In this document: in pieces, positions 1-7,878 of the stretch
Layout: each line of letters begins with the position of its first letter
Numbering within the stretch: the stretch's first letter is position 1
NCBI GenBank assembly: GCA_029261965.1
Contig: JAJDAH010000403.1
Span: 1-64,000, forward strand
Length of the DNA stretch: 64,000 nt
Source: Polyangiaceae bacterium
Lineage (GTDB): Bacteria > Myxococcota_A > Polyangia > Polyangiales > Polyangiaceae
Direction: 5' to 3'
Made by a program: the position numbers and the translations under genes
The notes under the pieces: generated by a model
Database searches by the model: none
The model's input: the letters and a program-made list of their open reading frames with translations, nothing else
Told to the model about the DNA's origin: nothing

Positions 1-146
1 CCGTCGTTTCCAGGACCTCCACCGTTGCTTCCAGCGGCTCCACCGTCATTCCCGGAAGCCCCGCTGCCACCGCCACCGCACGCTCCAGCGACAGCGATCA
101 TCAACGAAAGAACGGGTCCACCCACTAGTGTCAGTCGCGTACGCAT
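1..146 (-). CDS. N-terminal part of a glycine-rich lipoprotein
   Basis: Only the first 48 codons lie in the window; the rest runs off the left edge. The ATG at 146 is preceded by a GAGGAA ribosome-binding sequence at good spacing. Residues 1-22 form a signal peptide (MRTR start, hydrophobic core) that ends in the lipobox AGAC, so Cys-23 should be lipidated. What follows is a Gly/Ala/Ser/Asn spacer of the kind seen in many other lipoproteins here. The functional domain is outside the window, so no role can be given. A 13-codon remnant of another lipoprotein gene lies just upstream (179-220). Confidence 0.75.
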   Translation of the reverse strand, partial: MRTRLTLVGGPVLSLMIAVAGACGGGGSGASGNDGGAAGSNGGGPGND

Positions 147-178
147 CGAATTTCCTCGCTTACTTCAAGGGTGGGGCG

Positions 179-220
179 TCACGACGCTCGTGCAGTCCGT
201 GAAACCGTCGAAGGGGTCAT
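179..220 (-). pseudogene. 5' remnant of a paralogous lipoprotein gene
   Basis: Reading leftward from the ATG at 220 gives 13 codons, MTPSTVSRTARAS, then a TGA. The lipoprotein gene that starts at 60044 begins MTLSTVSRIARAA, and the DNA upstream of both starts is also alike. I read this as the leftover start of a duplicated gene whose body was replaced or lost. It could still be translated as a short leader peptide ahead of the gene at 146. Confidence 0.55.
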
Positions 221-309
221 GCTCTACCCTTGGCAGGCTCGAGCGGACCCCTCAATGGATGTGGACCACTGCGGGACGCATCGTCGGCAGAACCGGACGC
301 TCGGTCGTC
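182..309. repeat. Dispersed repeat copy A: promoter plus first codons of a lipoprotein gene
   Basis: Positions 199-309 align without gaps to 60023-60133 at about 80 percent identity (22 differences in 111 bases by eye), and the last 34 bases (276-309) are identical to 60100-60133. In both places the segment holds the first codons and the upstream region of a minus-strand lipoprotein gene. The identical block lies 56-89 bases upstream of the shared ATG, where a promoter would be expected. Confidence 0.7.
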
Positions 310-343
310 GTGTGCAGCGCACCCGCCCGAGCGGCGAAACCAA

Positions 344-1855
344 CTAACGAGTCTCTGGGGCCCCGTAGCTGATGAACCCGTCGTCCATCGACGCGTGTTG
401 CGCCCGAATCCACTCGCTCGACCGGCGCACCGTTTCGACCCGCGCTTCGTCGATCTTGCCGTCGAAGTAACCCTGACTACAGCACGGGTCCCGTCCCAGA
501 CTGAACCCGGAGGCGTCTCCATCGGTGGGGTTTTCCGTGTAGGTGACCGGCAAACCGATCAGCGCGCCGTCGACGTAGAAACGGGCTGTCCGTGTCGTGG
601 CGTCGCGGGTCAACGCGTAGTGGTGCCACGCGCCGGCCGTGGTGGGAGCGTTCGTCGTCGAGGCGACTGAGACGTTGTTTCCGGGCCCAAACTCCCAGAA
701 CGTCCCCATGGACCGGTCGTCGCGGATGACGAGAGAGTAGTGGTAATTCTCATCTCGGCCATCGGCAAAGCCGGCGAAGCCACCCAACGAGTTGCTGAAG
801 CTCCCGGCGGCGAGAGCGTCGTAGCTAGCCCAGAGTGAAAACGTGACATCGCCGAGAGCTCGTAGCGACGCGCGTTGCCCCATGTCGATGTCATCGCCCG
901 TACCGTCGAGGTCCTGGCCCCTTCCGACCTTGCCTACGGAGTCGACGGTTCCGGAGTTCGTCCCGTGGTTGGCATTCGTCGTGGAGTCCAGAACGTCGTC
1001 GTGTAGGTGCCAAACGCCGGCGTGGCTCGGATCCCAAACGCCGGAGGCGTCCTCACCACCGCCGTCGGTACAGCCGTAGTACATCCAAATCGTACCGATC
1101 GCCGGCGCCGCGGGTATCTGCGGGACCCGAACCCAGACGAACGAATCACCGCCGGGTGTCCACGACTCGATCTCGTGCGCGAGCCTGGTGGCACCGGAGC
1201 CATGAAAGCGGACGTCGCTGCCGGTGGTCTGAGCGTCCGCGTAGGCGATGCGATTGGCGTCCAGCACCACGAGCGCCGGGAAGGAGTTCAACACTTCGCC
1301 GGGCGGCGAGACGTCCAAGGTGAGTCGGATCCTCCGACGGCAGGTTTGGGCGGGCCAGCAGCCGTCGTCCTCCTCGTCCGTTTGGCCGTCGCAATCGTTG
1401 TCGGCGCCGTCACCGCAAATCGCGTCGGCCGGGCCGCTCTCGGGGCCGCCCGCGCAGGTGCAAACGTTGCCTATGCACACTCCTTCGGCGCAGTCGCTCG
1501 ACTGAGAGCAATCTTGGCCCGCTCCGCCGCTCCCCCCCGCGCCCCCGGCGCCCGCGCCGGCTCCGCCCGAGTCCGGACGAGCGCCGCCCGCACCGCCCGT
1601 GCCCGCACCGCCCGTACCCGCGCCGCCGGTGCCCGCGCCGCCGGTGCCCGCGCCGCCGGTGCCCGCGCCGCCCGTGCCCGACGCACCCGCATCCGAGTCG
1701 GTACCACCTGCGCCACCGGTACCCGGTGCTCCGCCATCATCGGGACCAAGCTCCGCGAGTGACTCCGGAAACACACTGCAAGCACTCAGGATGAGGCAAG
1801 AAGCGAGGGAACCACCGAGCCGGCGCACGCCACGAAGCGTCTCATGAGTCGGCAC
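344..1855 (-). CDS. Lipoprotein with DUF2341 and LamG-like (concanavalin A-like) domains
   Basis: Predicted secreted lipoprotein of 503 residues, possibly binding surface glycans. The GTG start at 1855 gives a signal peptide ending LSAC (Cys-26). Then come a spacer of GTGGA repeats (about 55-115), a Cys-rich stretch with a MopE-like motif CGDGADNDCDGQTDE (about 148-162), a DUF2341-type segment (about 175-275, with a typical WMYYG) and a LamG/concanavalin A-like jelly roll to the C-terminus. DUF2341 followed by LamG is a known arrangement in bacterial surface proteins; the ligand cannot be read from sequence. The next gene upstream is another lipoprotein 37 bp away on the same strand. Confidence 0.85.
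   Translation of the reverse strand: MPTHETLRGVRRLGGSLASCLILSACSVFPESLAELGPDDGGAPGTGGAGGTDSDAGASGTGGAGTGGAGTGGAGTGGAGTGGAGTGGAGGARPDSGGAGAGAGGAGGSGGAGQDCSQSSDCAEGVCIGNVCTCAGGPESGPADAICGDGADNDCDGQTDEEDDGCWPAQTCRRRIRLTLDVSPPGEVLNSFPALVVLDANRIAYADAQTTGSDVRFHGSGATRLAHEIESWTPGGDSFVWVRVPQIPAAPAIGTIWMYYGCTDGGGEDASGVWDPSHAGVWHLHDDVLDSTTNANHGTNSGTVDSVGKVGRGQDLDGTGDDIDMGQRASLRALGDVTFSLWASYDALAAGSFSNSLGGFAGFADGRDENYHYSLVIRDDRSMGTFWEFGPGNNVSVASTTNAPTTAGAWHHYALTRDATTRTARFYVDGALIGLPVTYTENPTDGDASGFSLGRDPCCSQGYFDGKIDEARVETVRRSSEWIRAQHASMDDGFISYGAPETR
1593..1680 (-). repeat. 15-bp tandem repeats coding for a GTGGA spacer
   Basis: Nearly identical 15-base units (complement of CCGGTGCCCGCGCCG and variants) encode successive Gly-Thr-Gly-Gly-Ala units of the spacer in the surrounding lipoprotein. 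The high unit identity at DNA level suggests recent expansion by slippage, so spacer length may differ between strains. Confidence 0.7.
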
Positions 1856-1892
1856 TCTTCGCCTAGGGCCGGTCGTGCAGAGTCATGAAAGC

Positions 1893-3050
1893 TCACGGTT
1901 CGCAACAGAACGTCACCGGATCTCTCTCGGCAACCGTGCCCGTCGCGGTGACTGTCGACTCTTGGCAGGACCCAGAGGAAGCGAACGACGCGAGAACGGC
2001 GTGAGTCGGGCTCACCGAGCCGCTCGTGCACGCGCCGGATGCCGCCGAATCCACGATCGTGCCGGTGCAACTACCAGTCTTCAAATCGACCCTACCCGAG
2101 CAACTCCCCGTTGCCGTCCCGCAGGTGCACGTCGAGCAACCCCGAGTGTCGTCGAATCCGCCGTAGAACACCGAGCGCTCCGTGTAGCCACCCGCCGGGC
2201 ACGCCTCGTCCCCGTTGCGATGAATGCAGAGCCTGTCGAACGACCCCGACTGAGGGACGCACACACCCGTGGCGCACGTGTTGGTCGCGCCACCGCAGGC
2301 CACCGCCGTGCTCTGCCAGGTCGGCGCCGGCGTGTCGACGGTCGGCATCGCCGTGCACATCCCCAACACCGGGTTCGGAGCGTCGAGGCGAAAAATTCCG
2401 GACGCGCTCATCGTGATGCACTCGCCCTGCGCGAGCAGGCCCGCGCTCGTGCCTCCGGCGGGACACAACGAGCCACTTTCTCGGATCCGGAACGCGCCAC
2501 AGAATACGCTCGGGGTGCTGCACTCACAGTCGCAGCTCGTCGCAGGAACGGTCAGCGTTCGGTTGAACGTCTGCTGAGTCGGGAGATCCGTCGGGCATCC
2601 CGGCAGGCTGCCGGTGGGCCCGACCTCCGCGAGCAGCACCGGGCCGGTCCAGGCGGGCGGCGGCGGCGCGACGCAATCGCACGACGTGCTACCTCCAGCG
2701 CCCGCGCTCCCCGCGGCTCCCGCCGACGCCCCGCTACCGCCAACTCCCGCGCTCCCCCCACTGGCCGACGAGCCCCCGGTTCCCCCGGACGAACTGCCCC
2801 CCGTCGAAGCCCCCCCCGCGCCGCCCGTGGACGCGCCGCCAGTAGATGCGCCCCCCGTGGACGCGCCCCCCGTGGACGCGCCGCCGGTGGACGCGCCGCC
2901 GGTTCCCCCGCTCGAGACCACACCCCCGGTGCCCCCTGTCGAAGATGTCCCCGCGGCTCCCGCGTTGCCTATTCCGCCATCGTCGCCGCCGGACGAAGAG
3001 CAGGCGAGAAGCGGCATGCCGAACAAGTAGAGGAGTACTGACGGTTTCAT
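1893..3050 (-). CDS. Cys-rich lipoprotein, paralogue of the one at 29709-30848
   Basis: 385 residues of unknown function. The ATG start gives a short signal peptide ending LLAC (Cys-17), a long spacer of STGGA repeats to about residue 115, then a Cys-rich domain that opens with CVAPPPPAWTGP and closes with CCEP. The protein at 29709-30848 has the same opening (CVRPPPAQWTGP), the same order of Cys-containing blocks and ends CCE, so the two form a paralogous family that I cannot match to a named domain. The even number and spacing of Cys suggest disulfides, which fits an exported protein. Confidence 0.8.
   Translation of the reverse strand: MKPSVLLYLFGMPLLACSSSGGDDGGIGNAGAAGTSSTGGTGGVVSSGGTGGASTGGASTGGASTGGASTGGASTGGAGGASTGGSSSGGTGGSSASGGSAGVGGSGASAGAAGSAGAGGSTSCDCVAPPPPAWTGPVLLAEVGPTGSLPGCPTDLPTQQTFNRTLTVPATSCDCECSTPSVFCGAFRIRESGSLCPAGGTSAGLLAQGECITMSASGIFRLDAPNPVLGMCTAMPTVDTPAPTWQSTAVACGGATNTCATGVCVPQSGSFDRLCIHRNGDEACPAGGYTERSVFYGGFDDTRGCSTCTCGTATGSCSGRVDLKTGSCTGTIVDSAASGACTSGSVSPTHAVLASFASSGSCQESTVTATGTVAERDPVTFCCEP
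2818..2905 (-). repeat. 15-bp tandem repeats coding for an STGGA spacer
   Basis: About six 15-base units (GTGGACGCGCCGCCG and close variants on the plus strand) encode the STGGA spacer of the surrounding lipoprotein. Wobble changes are few, which points to recent expansion. Confidence 0.7.
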
Positions 3051-3204
3051 CCGGGGAGCGTACCTCGAACGGCGAGCTCAGGTCACCGCGGCCGCCCTGC
3101 GCCTCATGTCGACGCCGGGCGGCGCCGGCCGCCGAGCCACCAACCCGCGCCGGCGCGGGTAGCTCCGGCTGAGCCACCCACCGTGGCCGCCCGCGCGGAT
3201 CAGG

Positions 3205-3412
3205 GCACGGACCAGAAACATGTTTTCTCACCGCGCGCTCGGGTAGACATCTGCGCGAGAAAAACACATCGCTTGCCCCGCGACCGCGACCGCGTGGGAG
3301 CTTGATGGGGGGCATCCGCGTAGCGGCGTCCCGTTGGAGCTTCCAACCATCGGCGCCGCGCCGTGGCTTGAAGAAGTCCGCAGGGTGGCGGCGGCTGGAG
3401 CGACGGCGGAAG
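3205..3412. repeat. Dispersed non-coding repeat, copy 1
   Basis: About 195 bp (3218-3412) match 5981-6189 at well over 90 percent by eye apart from a few small insertions or deletions, in the same orientation. The 14 bases 3205-3218 match 5875-5888, so the two parts are contiguous here but separated by 92 bp in copy 2. Small length differences (1, 3 and about 9-10 bases) break any shared reading frame, so I take it as non-coding. Both copies contain a GTTGGAGCTT-like motif at each side of the core. The rest of the 3051-3476 gap shows nothing recognisable. Confidence 0.8.
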
Positions 3413-3476
3413 GACCTCGAGCCTGCTCCCCCATAGGGAGGTGGTAGGCAGTGCTGCCTAGTCGGCGAGCGCTCGG

Positions 3477-4853
3477 CTACAGACGATCTTCGTTGATGCC
3501 ACCCTTGGATTTGGGCTTCTTCAGTTTGCGCTTTTTCTTCCGTCGCTCGCGCTCCTTCTCCTCTTTCAGCTCCGACGAGGCGTAGGTCAGGTGCAGGACG
3601 GCGCCATCTGCCCCGGAAGTGTCTTTCTCCAGAATGAGCTGAATCGCGTGGCCGTCCGGCCAGCTCCAAGAACGCTTCCATCGCGCGTGCCCCGCGCGCA
3701 CGCAGGCTTCCAACCCGTTGAGGCCACAGAACGGCGCCTCCTTCTTCTTTTCGGTGTAGGCGCCGTACTTGTTCTCCAGAACACTCGAGAGTTTGTTGAA
3801 CGTCGGGACGAGCTTCTCCTCTTGCACAGCGACCCGCAACCGTACGAGACACGCCTTGCCATCGCAGAAACGCACCGTGGCTACGGTCGGCACGCCGATC
3901 CCCTCGATGGCCCCACTACACCGACCCTGGCCACTCGACTGTGCAGACCACGTCTGCCCCGCCCTCCAACAGCTAGCCTTGATGCTCTTCGCCGGGATCC
4001 CGAGTCGGAAGCCGGCTACGGCAACAGGTACGGACGGGTCCAACGTTCCATTGCCGGCCCGTACGGCGCATAGCGTGGATCGCACGTGTTGGATTGCTTC
4101 GCTGCGCTCACGGGCGGGTCCGTCAGGCTGCTCTCTCAAATTCGCTGGCCAAACCTTTCCTGCATCAGCCCTGACAGCGAAGTTGATCCCTTGCGGAAGC
4201 GCTCCCGTCGCTTTGAAAAACTCCTGTGCAGCCGCCGTGGACGTGATGACGCCGACTGCTCTCCCTTGCTCATCAACCAGCGGGCCCCCGGAATTGCCGG
4301 GTTGGATGGGGACCGTGACCTGCATCAGACTCGCGCGTCCCGATGGCCCGCGAATCGCGCTGATCGACCCGTCCGTAAACTTGGGTTCCAAGCCGAGCCA
4401 GTCGACGACCGGAAATCCCATCGTGAAAACCCGTTGGCCGACACTCAGAGAGTCTCTGGGGGCTAGCGTCAGATACTTCGGAGTTGCGCGCTCGGTCGCA
4501 AGCAGTGCCAGGTCGTGCTTCTTGCTCGCGCTGACGATTCGCGCGGCTGCGAACTCGCTTCCCAGCATCGCAACTTCGATGTCTCTCGCTCCAGCAACGA
4601 CGTGCCGAGCGGTCAAAACAAATCCATCCTTGCTGATGGCGAAACACGTTCCGAACGCAATTTTAGGTTCAGGGGCAGGTTCACCGCGTGGGCTCGGAGG
4701 GGCCGCGCGGCGCGTGCCCGAAGAAACCTCGGTGGCAGCGGGTTCTGTGTACGCCTGCCTGGGACGCTCTGGCGGACGGGACGCATCCACGATACAGGCT
4801 GACATCATCGAGAGCACAGCCAGGCACGAGGACCTCGCGAAGAACCTCTGCAT
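3477..4853 (-). CDS. HtrA-like (S1C) trypsin-fold serine protease, predicted lipoprotein
   Basis: Envelope serine protease. Numbered from the ATG at 4853 (458 residues): signal peptide ending MSAC (Cys-20), Pro/Arg-rich spacer, then a protease domain (about 63-230) with the full triad: His-84 in TARHVV, Asp-114 in KHDLALL, Ser-188 in QPGNSGGP. No PDZ domain follows; instead there is an unassigned domain with several Cys (about 240-430) and a very basic tail rich in Lys, Arg and Glu. A GTG at 4874 is an alternative start but adds an acidic stretch in front of the signal peptide. Divergent from the lipoprotein gene at 4996. DegP/HtrA-type proteases act on misfolded envelope proteins; that role is inferred here. 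Confidence 0.87.
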   Translation of the reverse strand: MQRFFARSSCLAVLSMMSACIVDASRPPERPRQAYTEPAATEVSSGTRRAAPPSPRGEPAPEPKIAFGTCFAISKDGFVLTARHVVAGARDIEVAMLGSEFAAARIVSASKKHDLALLATERATPKYLTLAPRDSLSVGQRVFTMGFPVVDWLGLEPKFTDGSISAIRGPSGRASLMQVTVPIQPGNSGGPLVDEQGRAVGVITSTAAAQEFFKATGALPQGINFAVRADAGKVWPANLREQPDGPARERSEAIQHVRSTLCAVRAGNGTLDPSVPVAVAGFRLGIPAKSIKASCWRAGQTWSAQSSGQGRCSGAIEGIGVPTVATVRFCDGKACLVRLRVAVQEEKLVPTFNKLSSVLENKYGAYTEKKKEAPFCGLNGLEACVRAGHARWKRSWSWPDGHAIQLILEKDTSGADGAVLHLTYASSELKEEKERERRKKKRKLKKPKSKGGINEDRL

Positions 4854-4995
4854 GGGCGCAAAGTCTGGACACACCCGTTCATGTCGTCAACACCACTGAT
4901 TGCTAGCAGTGAAGCGAACTTCGACGCCGCTTGACCCGTTTGACCCGATAACCGCGCGCGCCCATCGTTTCGCAGTAACGGTGGTCCCACCGAGT

Positions 4996-5799
4996 ATGAA
5001 ACATTCCTCGACGTTGGTTGCGTTTGCGACATTGGCCGCGCTCGTCGCGTGTGAGCCCAAAGAACGCGCGCTTGGGGGACCATCGGGCGAGAGCACCGTC
5101 TCCAGCTCTGCCGCGGGCGATGCCCCGCGCGCGGCCGGCTTGCCGGGAACCTGGGCGGGGTGGATCGAGCATTGGGAGCTGCCCTCCGGGACGGACTCGA
5201 TAACGCTCGCGATCTCCGAGCGTGGTGGAACGCTGACGTTCGGCAAAGCGCGCTCCTTCGATGAGCCACCCGAGGTCGCGCCAGACGGAGGTGGCCCGAC
5301 AGGTGCTCTGCTCGAAGGATATCGATACACGGTGGTCGAGAAGAAGCGCACCGTGGATCGATACGCTTTCGGGATCGACAGCAACGAGCCGTGGCGGGCC
5401 TGGTGCGAGGCCCAGTCCCCCGTCCAGCAGCCGCGGGAGTTTCGTTTCGTGCGCAATCCCGAATGGGATGCCTGGAGAATGCGGCCTTCCAAGAAGCCCC
5501 CTCGAAAGGTGCCGCGCTTGCTAGACGCGGGGCTCGCGCCGCCGAGCTACGCCTGCGTGTTCGGCCAAGAATGGTCGACGAGCTCGTCGGGTTGCCAGGT
5601 TGCGTTCCCCGACGGGGGTGAAGGGCCGGAGGACTGCGCTCGCTTGGCGTTGTGCCATCGCACGTGTCGGTGCGACGAGGCGCGGTGCCGAGCGCCGCAA
5701 AAACGTCGCGCGGAGTTCGACCTCGCCCTCATCGACGGCCGCCTTGAAGGTAGTGCGCACGGCGTCGGTGGTGGTCGCGTACATTTTCGCCGGCGATGA
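4996..5799 (+). CDS. Lipoprotein of unknown function
   Basis: 267 residues. The ATG at 4996 begins MKHSSTLVAF and leads to a lipobox LVAC (Cys-19); an upstream in-frame start at 4900 would bury this signal. The mature part opens with a GTWAGWIEHWELPSG segment that reads like the first strands of a small beta-barrel, followed by a Cys-rich C-terminal third (CVFGQEW, CQVAF, CARLALCHRTCRCDEARC). I recognise no family. The gene is divergent from the HtrA-like protease, and the pair is bracketed by the two copies of the 200-bp repeat. Confidence 0.75.
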   Translation: MKHSSTLVAFATLAALVACEPKERALGGPSGESTVSSSAAGDAPRAAGLPGTWAGWIEHWELPSGTDSITLAISERGGTLTFGKARSFDEPPEVAPDGGGPTGALLEGYRYTVVEKKRTVDRYAFGIDSNEPWRAWCEAQSPVQQPREFRFVRNPEWDAWRMRPSKKPPRKVPRLLDAGLAPPSYACVFGQEWSTSSSGCQVAFPDGGEGPEDCARLALCHRTCRCDEARCRAPQKRRAEFDLALIDGRLEGSAHGVGGGRVHFRRR

Positions 5800-5874
5800 G
5801 GATTTCGGTAGTTGCCTGAGCGACGCGGCCGGAGCGGCGTGGACGTGGCGGTGCGAGCAGGACGGCGGACCACG

Positions 5875-6189
5875 GCACGGACCAGAAAAGGTTCCCCCCA
5901 AAATCCAACTGAGCGTTGGATTTCGACCCCCATGGACGCCCAAACCCCCCAAAATCCAACGCTCAGTTGGATTTGATGCCACATGTTTTTCACCGCGCGC
6001 TCGGGTAGACATCTGCGAGAGAAAAACAGGACATCGCTTGCCCCGCGACCGCGACTGCGATCGCGACCGCGTTGGAGCTTGATGGGGGGCATCCGCGTAG
6101 CGGCGTCCCGTTGGAGCTTCCAGCCATCGGCGCCGCGCCGTGGCCTGAAGAAGTCGGCAGGGTGTCGGCGGCTGGAGCGACGGCGGAAA
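5875..6189. repeat. Dispersed non-coding repeat, copy 2 (interrupted)
   Basis: Counterpart of 3205-3412 in the same orientation. Positions 5875-5888 and 5981-6189 match copy 1; the 92 bases between (5889-5980) have no counterpart there. Copy 2 also carries an extra CGACTGCGAT-like expansion in a run of CGACCG units near 6050-6070. It fills most of the 5800-6364 gap between two lipoprotein genes; from 6190 to 6364 I see only a probable promoter region for the gene at 6365. Confidence 0.8.
5889..5980. repeat. 92-bp insert with two mutually inverted hairpins
   Basis: Positions 5901-5923 read AAATCCAAC-TGAGC-GTTGGATTT and 5952-5974 read AAATCCAAC-GCTCA-GTTGGATTT. Each is a perfect 9-bp stem with a 5-base loop, and the two 23-mers are exact reverse complements of each other. 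The flanking C-runs are shared as well (CCCCCAAAATCCAAC at both). The structure resembles paired REP/BIME-type or MITE-like palindromes; it interrupts copy 2 of the repeat that is uninterrupted at 3205-3412. Confidence 0.8.
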
Positions 6190-6364
6190 GAGAAGCGCAG
6201 ACACGACTGCTCGTCGCGTCGCGGCCAGTGGGGTGTGGTCGCAAGACGTTAGTGGCGACCCGTAACCGCTGGCGGCCCTCACCCGAGGGGGGCCGTCGGC
6301 GGTTGCGATTGTTACTTTCGAGACAGAGCACTAGTCTGTCGAATCTAACTGGGAGCGGGTGGCG

Positions 6365-7108
6365 ATGAGGCGAATCACGGGCGCGATACTTTTTCTTTTT
6401 GGCGTCGTCGCCGCGACCGGTGCGTGTTCGAGCGACAGCGGTGACGGCTGCAGCTCCGACCAGGACTGTCCCGGTGAGGAGCTTTGTGCCGAGGGTCGGT
6501 GCTCGGGTGGGCCAAGCGGCACGGGAGGCACGAGCTCGGGTTCTGGCGGATCGCCGGGATCCGGCGGCGGCATGTCGGGGCCGCGGTGTCCGTTCACCGA
6601 GGCGGCGTGCGCGAGGGTGGGTTCCAAGGACGCTACGTTTGATTCCTCGGGGGCGCTGACCTCGGTCGATGGCAACTCGTGCAGTTTTCTTCGGAACGAA
6701 ACGGCCACCGGCTGCAGCGACTACTATCAGTGCGGCTCCTGCGAGCTCGTCGTCATCGATCTCAACGGTATCGACCTGTCCTCGCTGGCCAACAAACCCT
6801 GCTCGTTCTTTTCGAGCCGCAACGAAATCGAGCCCGCCGAATGCGCTGGCAGCGGCGGAAGCGGCGGAACATCGGGCAGTGGCGGCTCGGGTGGTGGCGT
6901 CGGGGGAAACACGGCTTGTGACAACTGCATCGCGGGTTGTCAGGGCCTGCCCAACTGCTGCACGGGGAGCGGCTGCGCTTGCGAGAGCGCCTGCATGGTG
7001 ACGGGGTGCGCGCCCGGTCGGGTTCGGTGCTGCGGTCCGGGCGGCTGTCTATGCAAAGACTGCGCGTGCCATTGCACGTTCTGCGGTGGGCCTCAGGCCG
7101 GGTGCTAG
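6365..7108 (+). CDS. Cys-rich lipoprotein of unknown function
   Basis: 247 residues from the ATG at 6365, which has GGGAG nine bases upstream; a GTG two codons earlier is less well placed. Signal peptide ending TGAC (Cys-21), then a short Cys block (CSSDQDCPGEELCAEGRC), a Gly/Ser spacer, a middle domain of about 90 residues and a second spacer. The last 62 residues hold 18 cysteines with several CC and CxC pairs, which suggests a tightly disulfide-bonded or metal-binding module. No named family recognised. The next gene on the same strand is another Cys-rich lipoprotein. Confidence 0.75.
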   Translation: MRRITGAILFLFGVVAATGACSSDSGDGCSSDQDCPGEELCAEGRCSGGPSGTGGTSSGSGGSPGSGGGMSGPRCPFTEAACARVGSKDATFDSSGALTSVDGNSCSFLRNETATGCSDYYQCGSCELVVIDLNGIDLSSLANKPCSFFSSRNEIEPAECAGSGGSGGTSGSGGSGGGVGGNTACDNCIAGCQGLPNCCTGSGCACESACMVTGCAPGRVRCCGPGGCLCKDCACHCTFCGGPQAGC

Positions 7109-7142
7109 AGAGCGGGTGCTCTAGGGAGGCGGGTGCTCTAGG
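7099..7142 (+). repeat. Stop-codon region repeated three times
   Basis: The last codons and stop of the gene at 6365-7108 (CGGGTGCTAG, 7099-7108) recur with a small insertion as CGGGTGCTCTAGG at 7113-7125 and 7130-7142. This looks like a small tandem duplication of the gene's 3' end. Confidence 0.6.
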
Positions 7143-7190
7143 AGAGAGCGCAGGGAATTTGGCAGCGCCCAACACCGTCGGCCGACTATC

Positions 7191-7775
7191 ATGGCAAGCA
7201 TCGTGACCAAGCGCCGCATCCTCCGACAGCTCATTCGGCCGTCCGCTGTACTTGCACTGATCGCAGCTGCTGGATGCAGCGACAGCGCAGACTCCGATGG
7301 AGGCAGCGGAGCGTGCATGGGCGCTTGCCCCGAAGTCGGCGCAACGTGCACCATCGACCCGCCACCCGGGTCATTGGCACCGTCGGTCGTGTGCGAGTGC
7401 GCCGCCGATCGCCGCTGGTGTTGCGACGGAAACTGCTCCGGAACAGGAACCGGCGGTTCGGGCCAGGGCGGAACTGGCGGCGGCACCGGCACCCTGAGCT
7501 GCAACGAGTTTCAGATGCAAATCAGCGAGAAGCTCGCCGCCGCGCAGGAATGCTGCCCCGAGTGCCCCGCAGTGCAATGCACCGAAACCGTGTCGGATCT
7601 TTGCTGCGCGCAGTCGGTCACGAGCAAAGGCTCCGCTGAAGCCCAAGAGGTGACCGCGCTCGTGCAACGCGCCCAACAAGCCGGGTGCAGCTGCGGCTCG
7701 CTCGCACCATGTCCCAATGCGCCGTCGAGCAATTGCATTGCTGACACGGCAATGACCTCGGGGCGCTGCGAGTAG
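7191..7775 (+). CDS. Cys-rich lipoprotein of unknown function
   Basis: 194 residues. Basic N-terminus, hydrophobic core and lipobox AAGC (Cys-29), a first Cys block (CMGACPEVGATC and CECAADRRWCCDGNC), a short GTGG spacer, then a second domain with a CCPECPAVQC motif and further Cys pairs to the C-terminus. The arrangement matches its upstream neighbour at 6365 in plan, though the sequences are not clearly alike. Spacing of 82 bp would allow cotranscription. Function unknown. Confidence 0.75.
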   Translation: MASIVTKRRILRQLIRPSAVLALIAAAGCSDSADSDGGSGACMGACPEVGATCTIDPPPGSLAPSVVCECAADRRWCCDGNCSGTGTGGSGQGGTGGGTGTLSCNEFQMQISEKLAAAQECCPECPAVQCTETVSDLCCAQSVTSKGSAEAQEVTALVQRAQQAGCSCGSLAPCPNAPSSNCIADTAMTSGRCE

Positions 7776-7794
7776 AGCGCGGGGCGCTGCGAGT
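7759..7794 (+). repeat. Stop-codon region repeated twice
   Basis: CGGGGCGCTGCGAGT at 7759-7773 (the last codons of the gene ending at 7775) is repeated exactly at 7780-7794, just after the stop. The preceding gene shows the same kind of 3' duplication with a different sequence. Confidence 0.6.
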
Positions 7795-7878
7795 CGTGCG
7801 TCGACCCGTGCTTCGACTAAACCTCGCAAGCGGCTGGACGGCGGGGGCGCACCCGGTCGTGGTAGTCTGCGGCGCATC

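Noticed and set aside
1593-2905. Short tandem repeats that could look like a CRISPR array
   Set aside because: Units are 15 bp, in frame and encode Gly-rich spacers; no spacers of equal length and no cas genes.
1875-3041. Long open frame (388 codons) on the plus strand opposite the Cys-rich lipoprotein
   Set aside because: It is rich in Arg and Ala without domain features and lies opposite a well-formed lipoprotein with signal peptide; typical GC-rich shadow frame.
2734-3852. Open frame of 372 codons across repeat copy 1
   Set aside because: It crosses the end of a lipoprotein, the repeat and part of the protease gene in the wrong frame, and the matching frame is broken in repeat copy 2.
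5547-6092. Open frame on the minus strand through the hairpin insert
   Set aside because: Low-complexity Arg/Pro/Ser content with no ribosome-binding site; the insert makes it long by chance.
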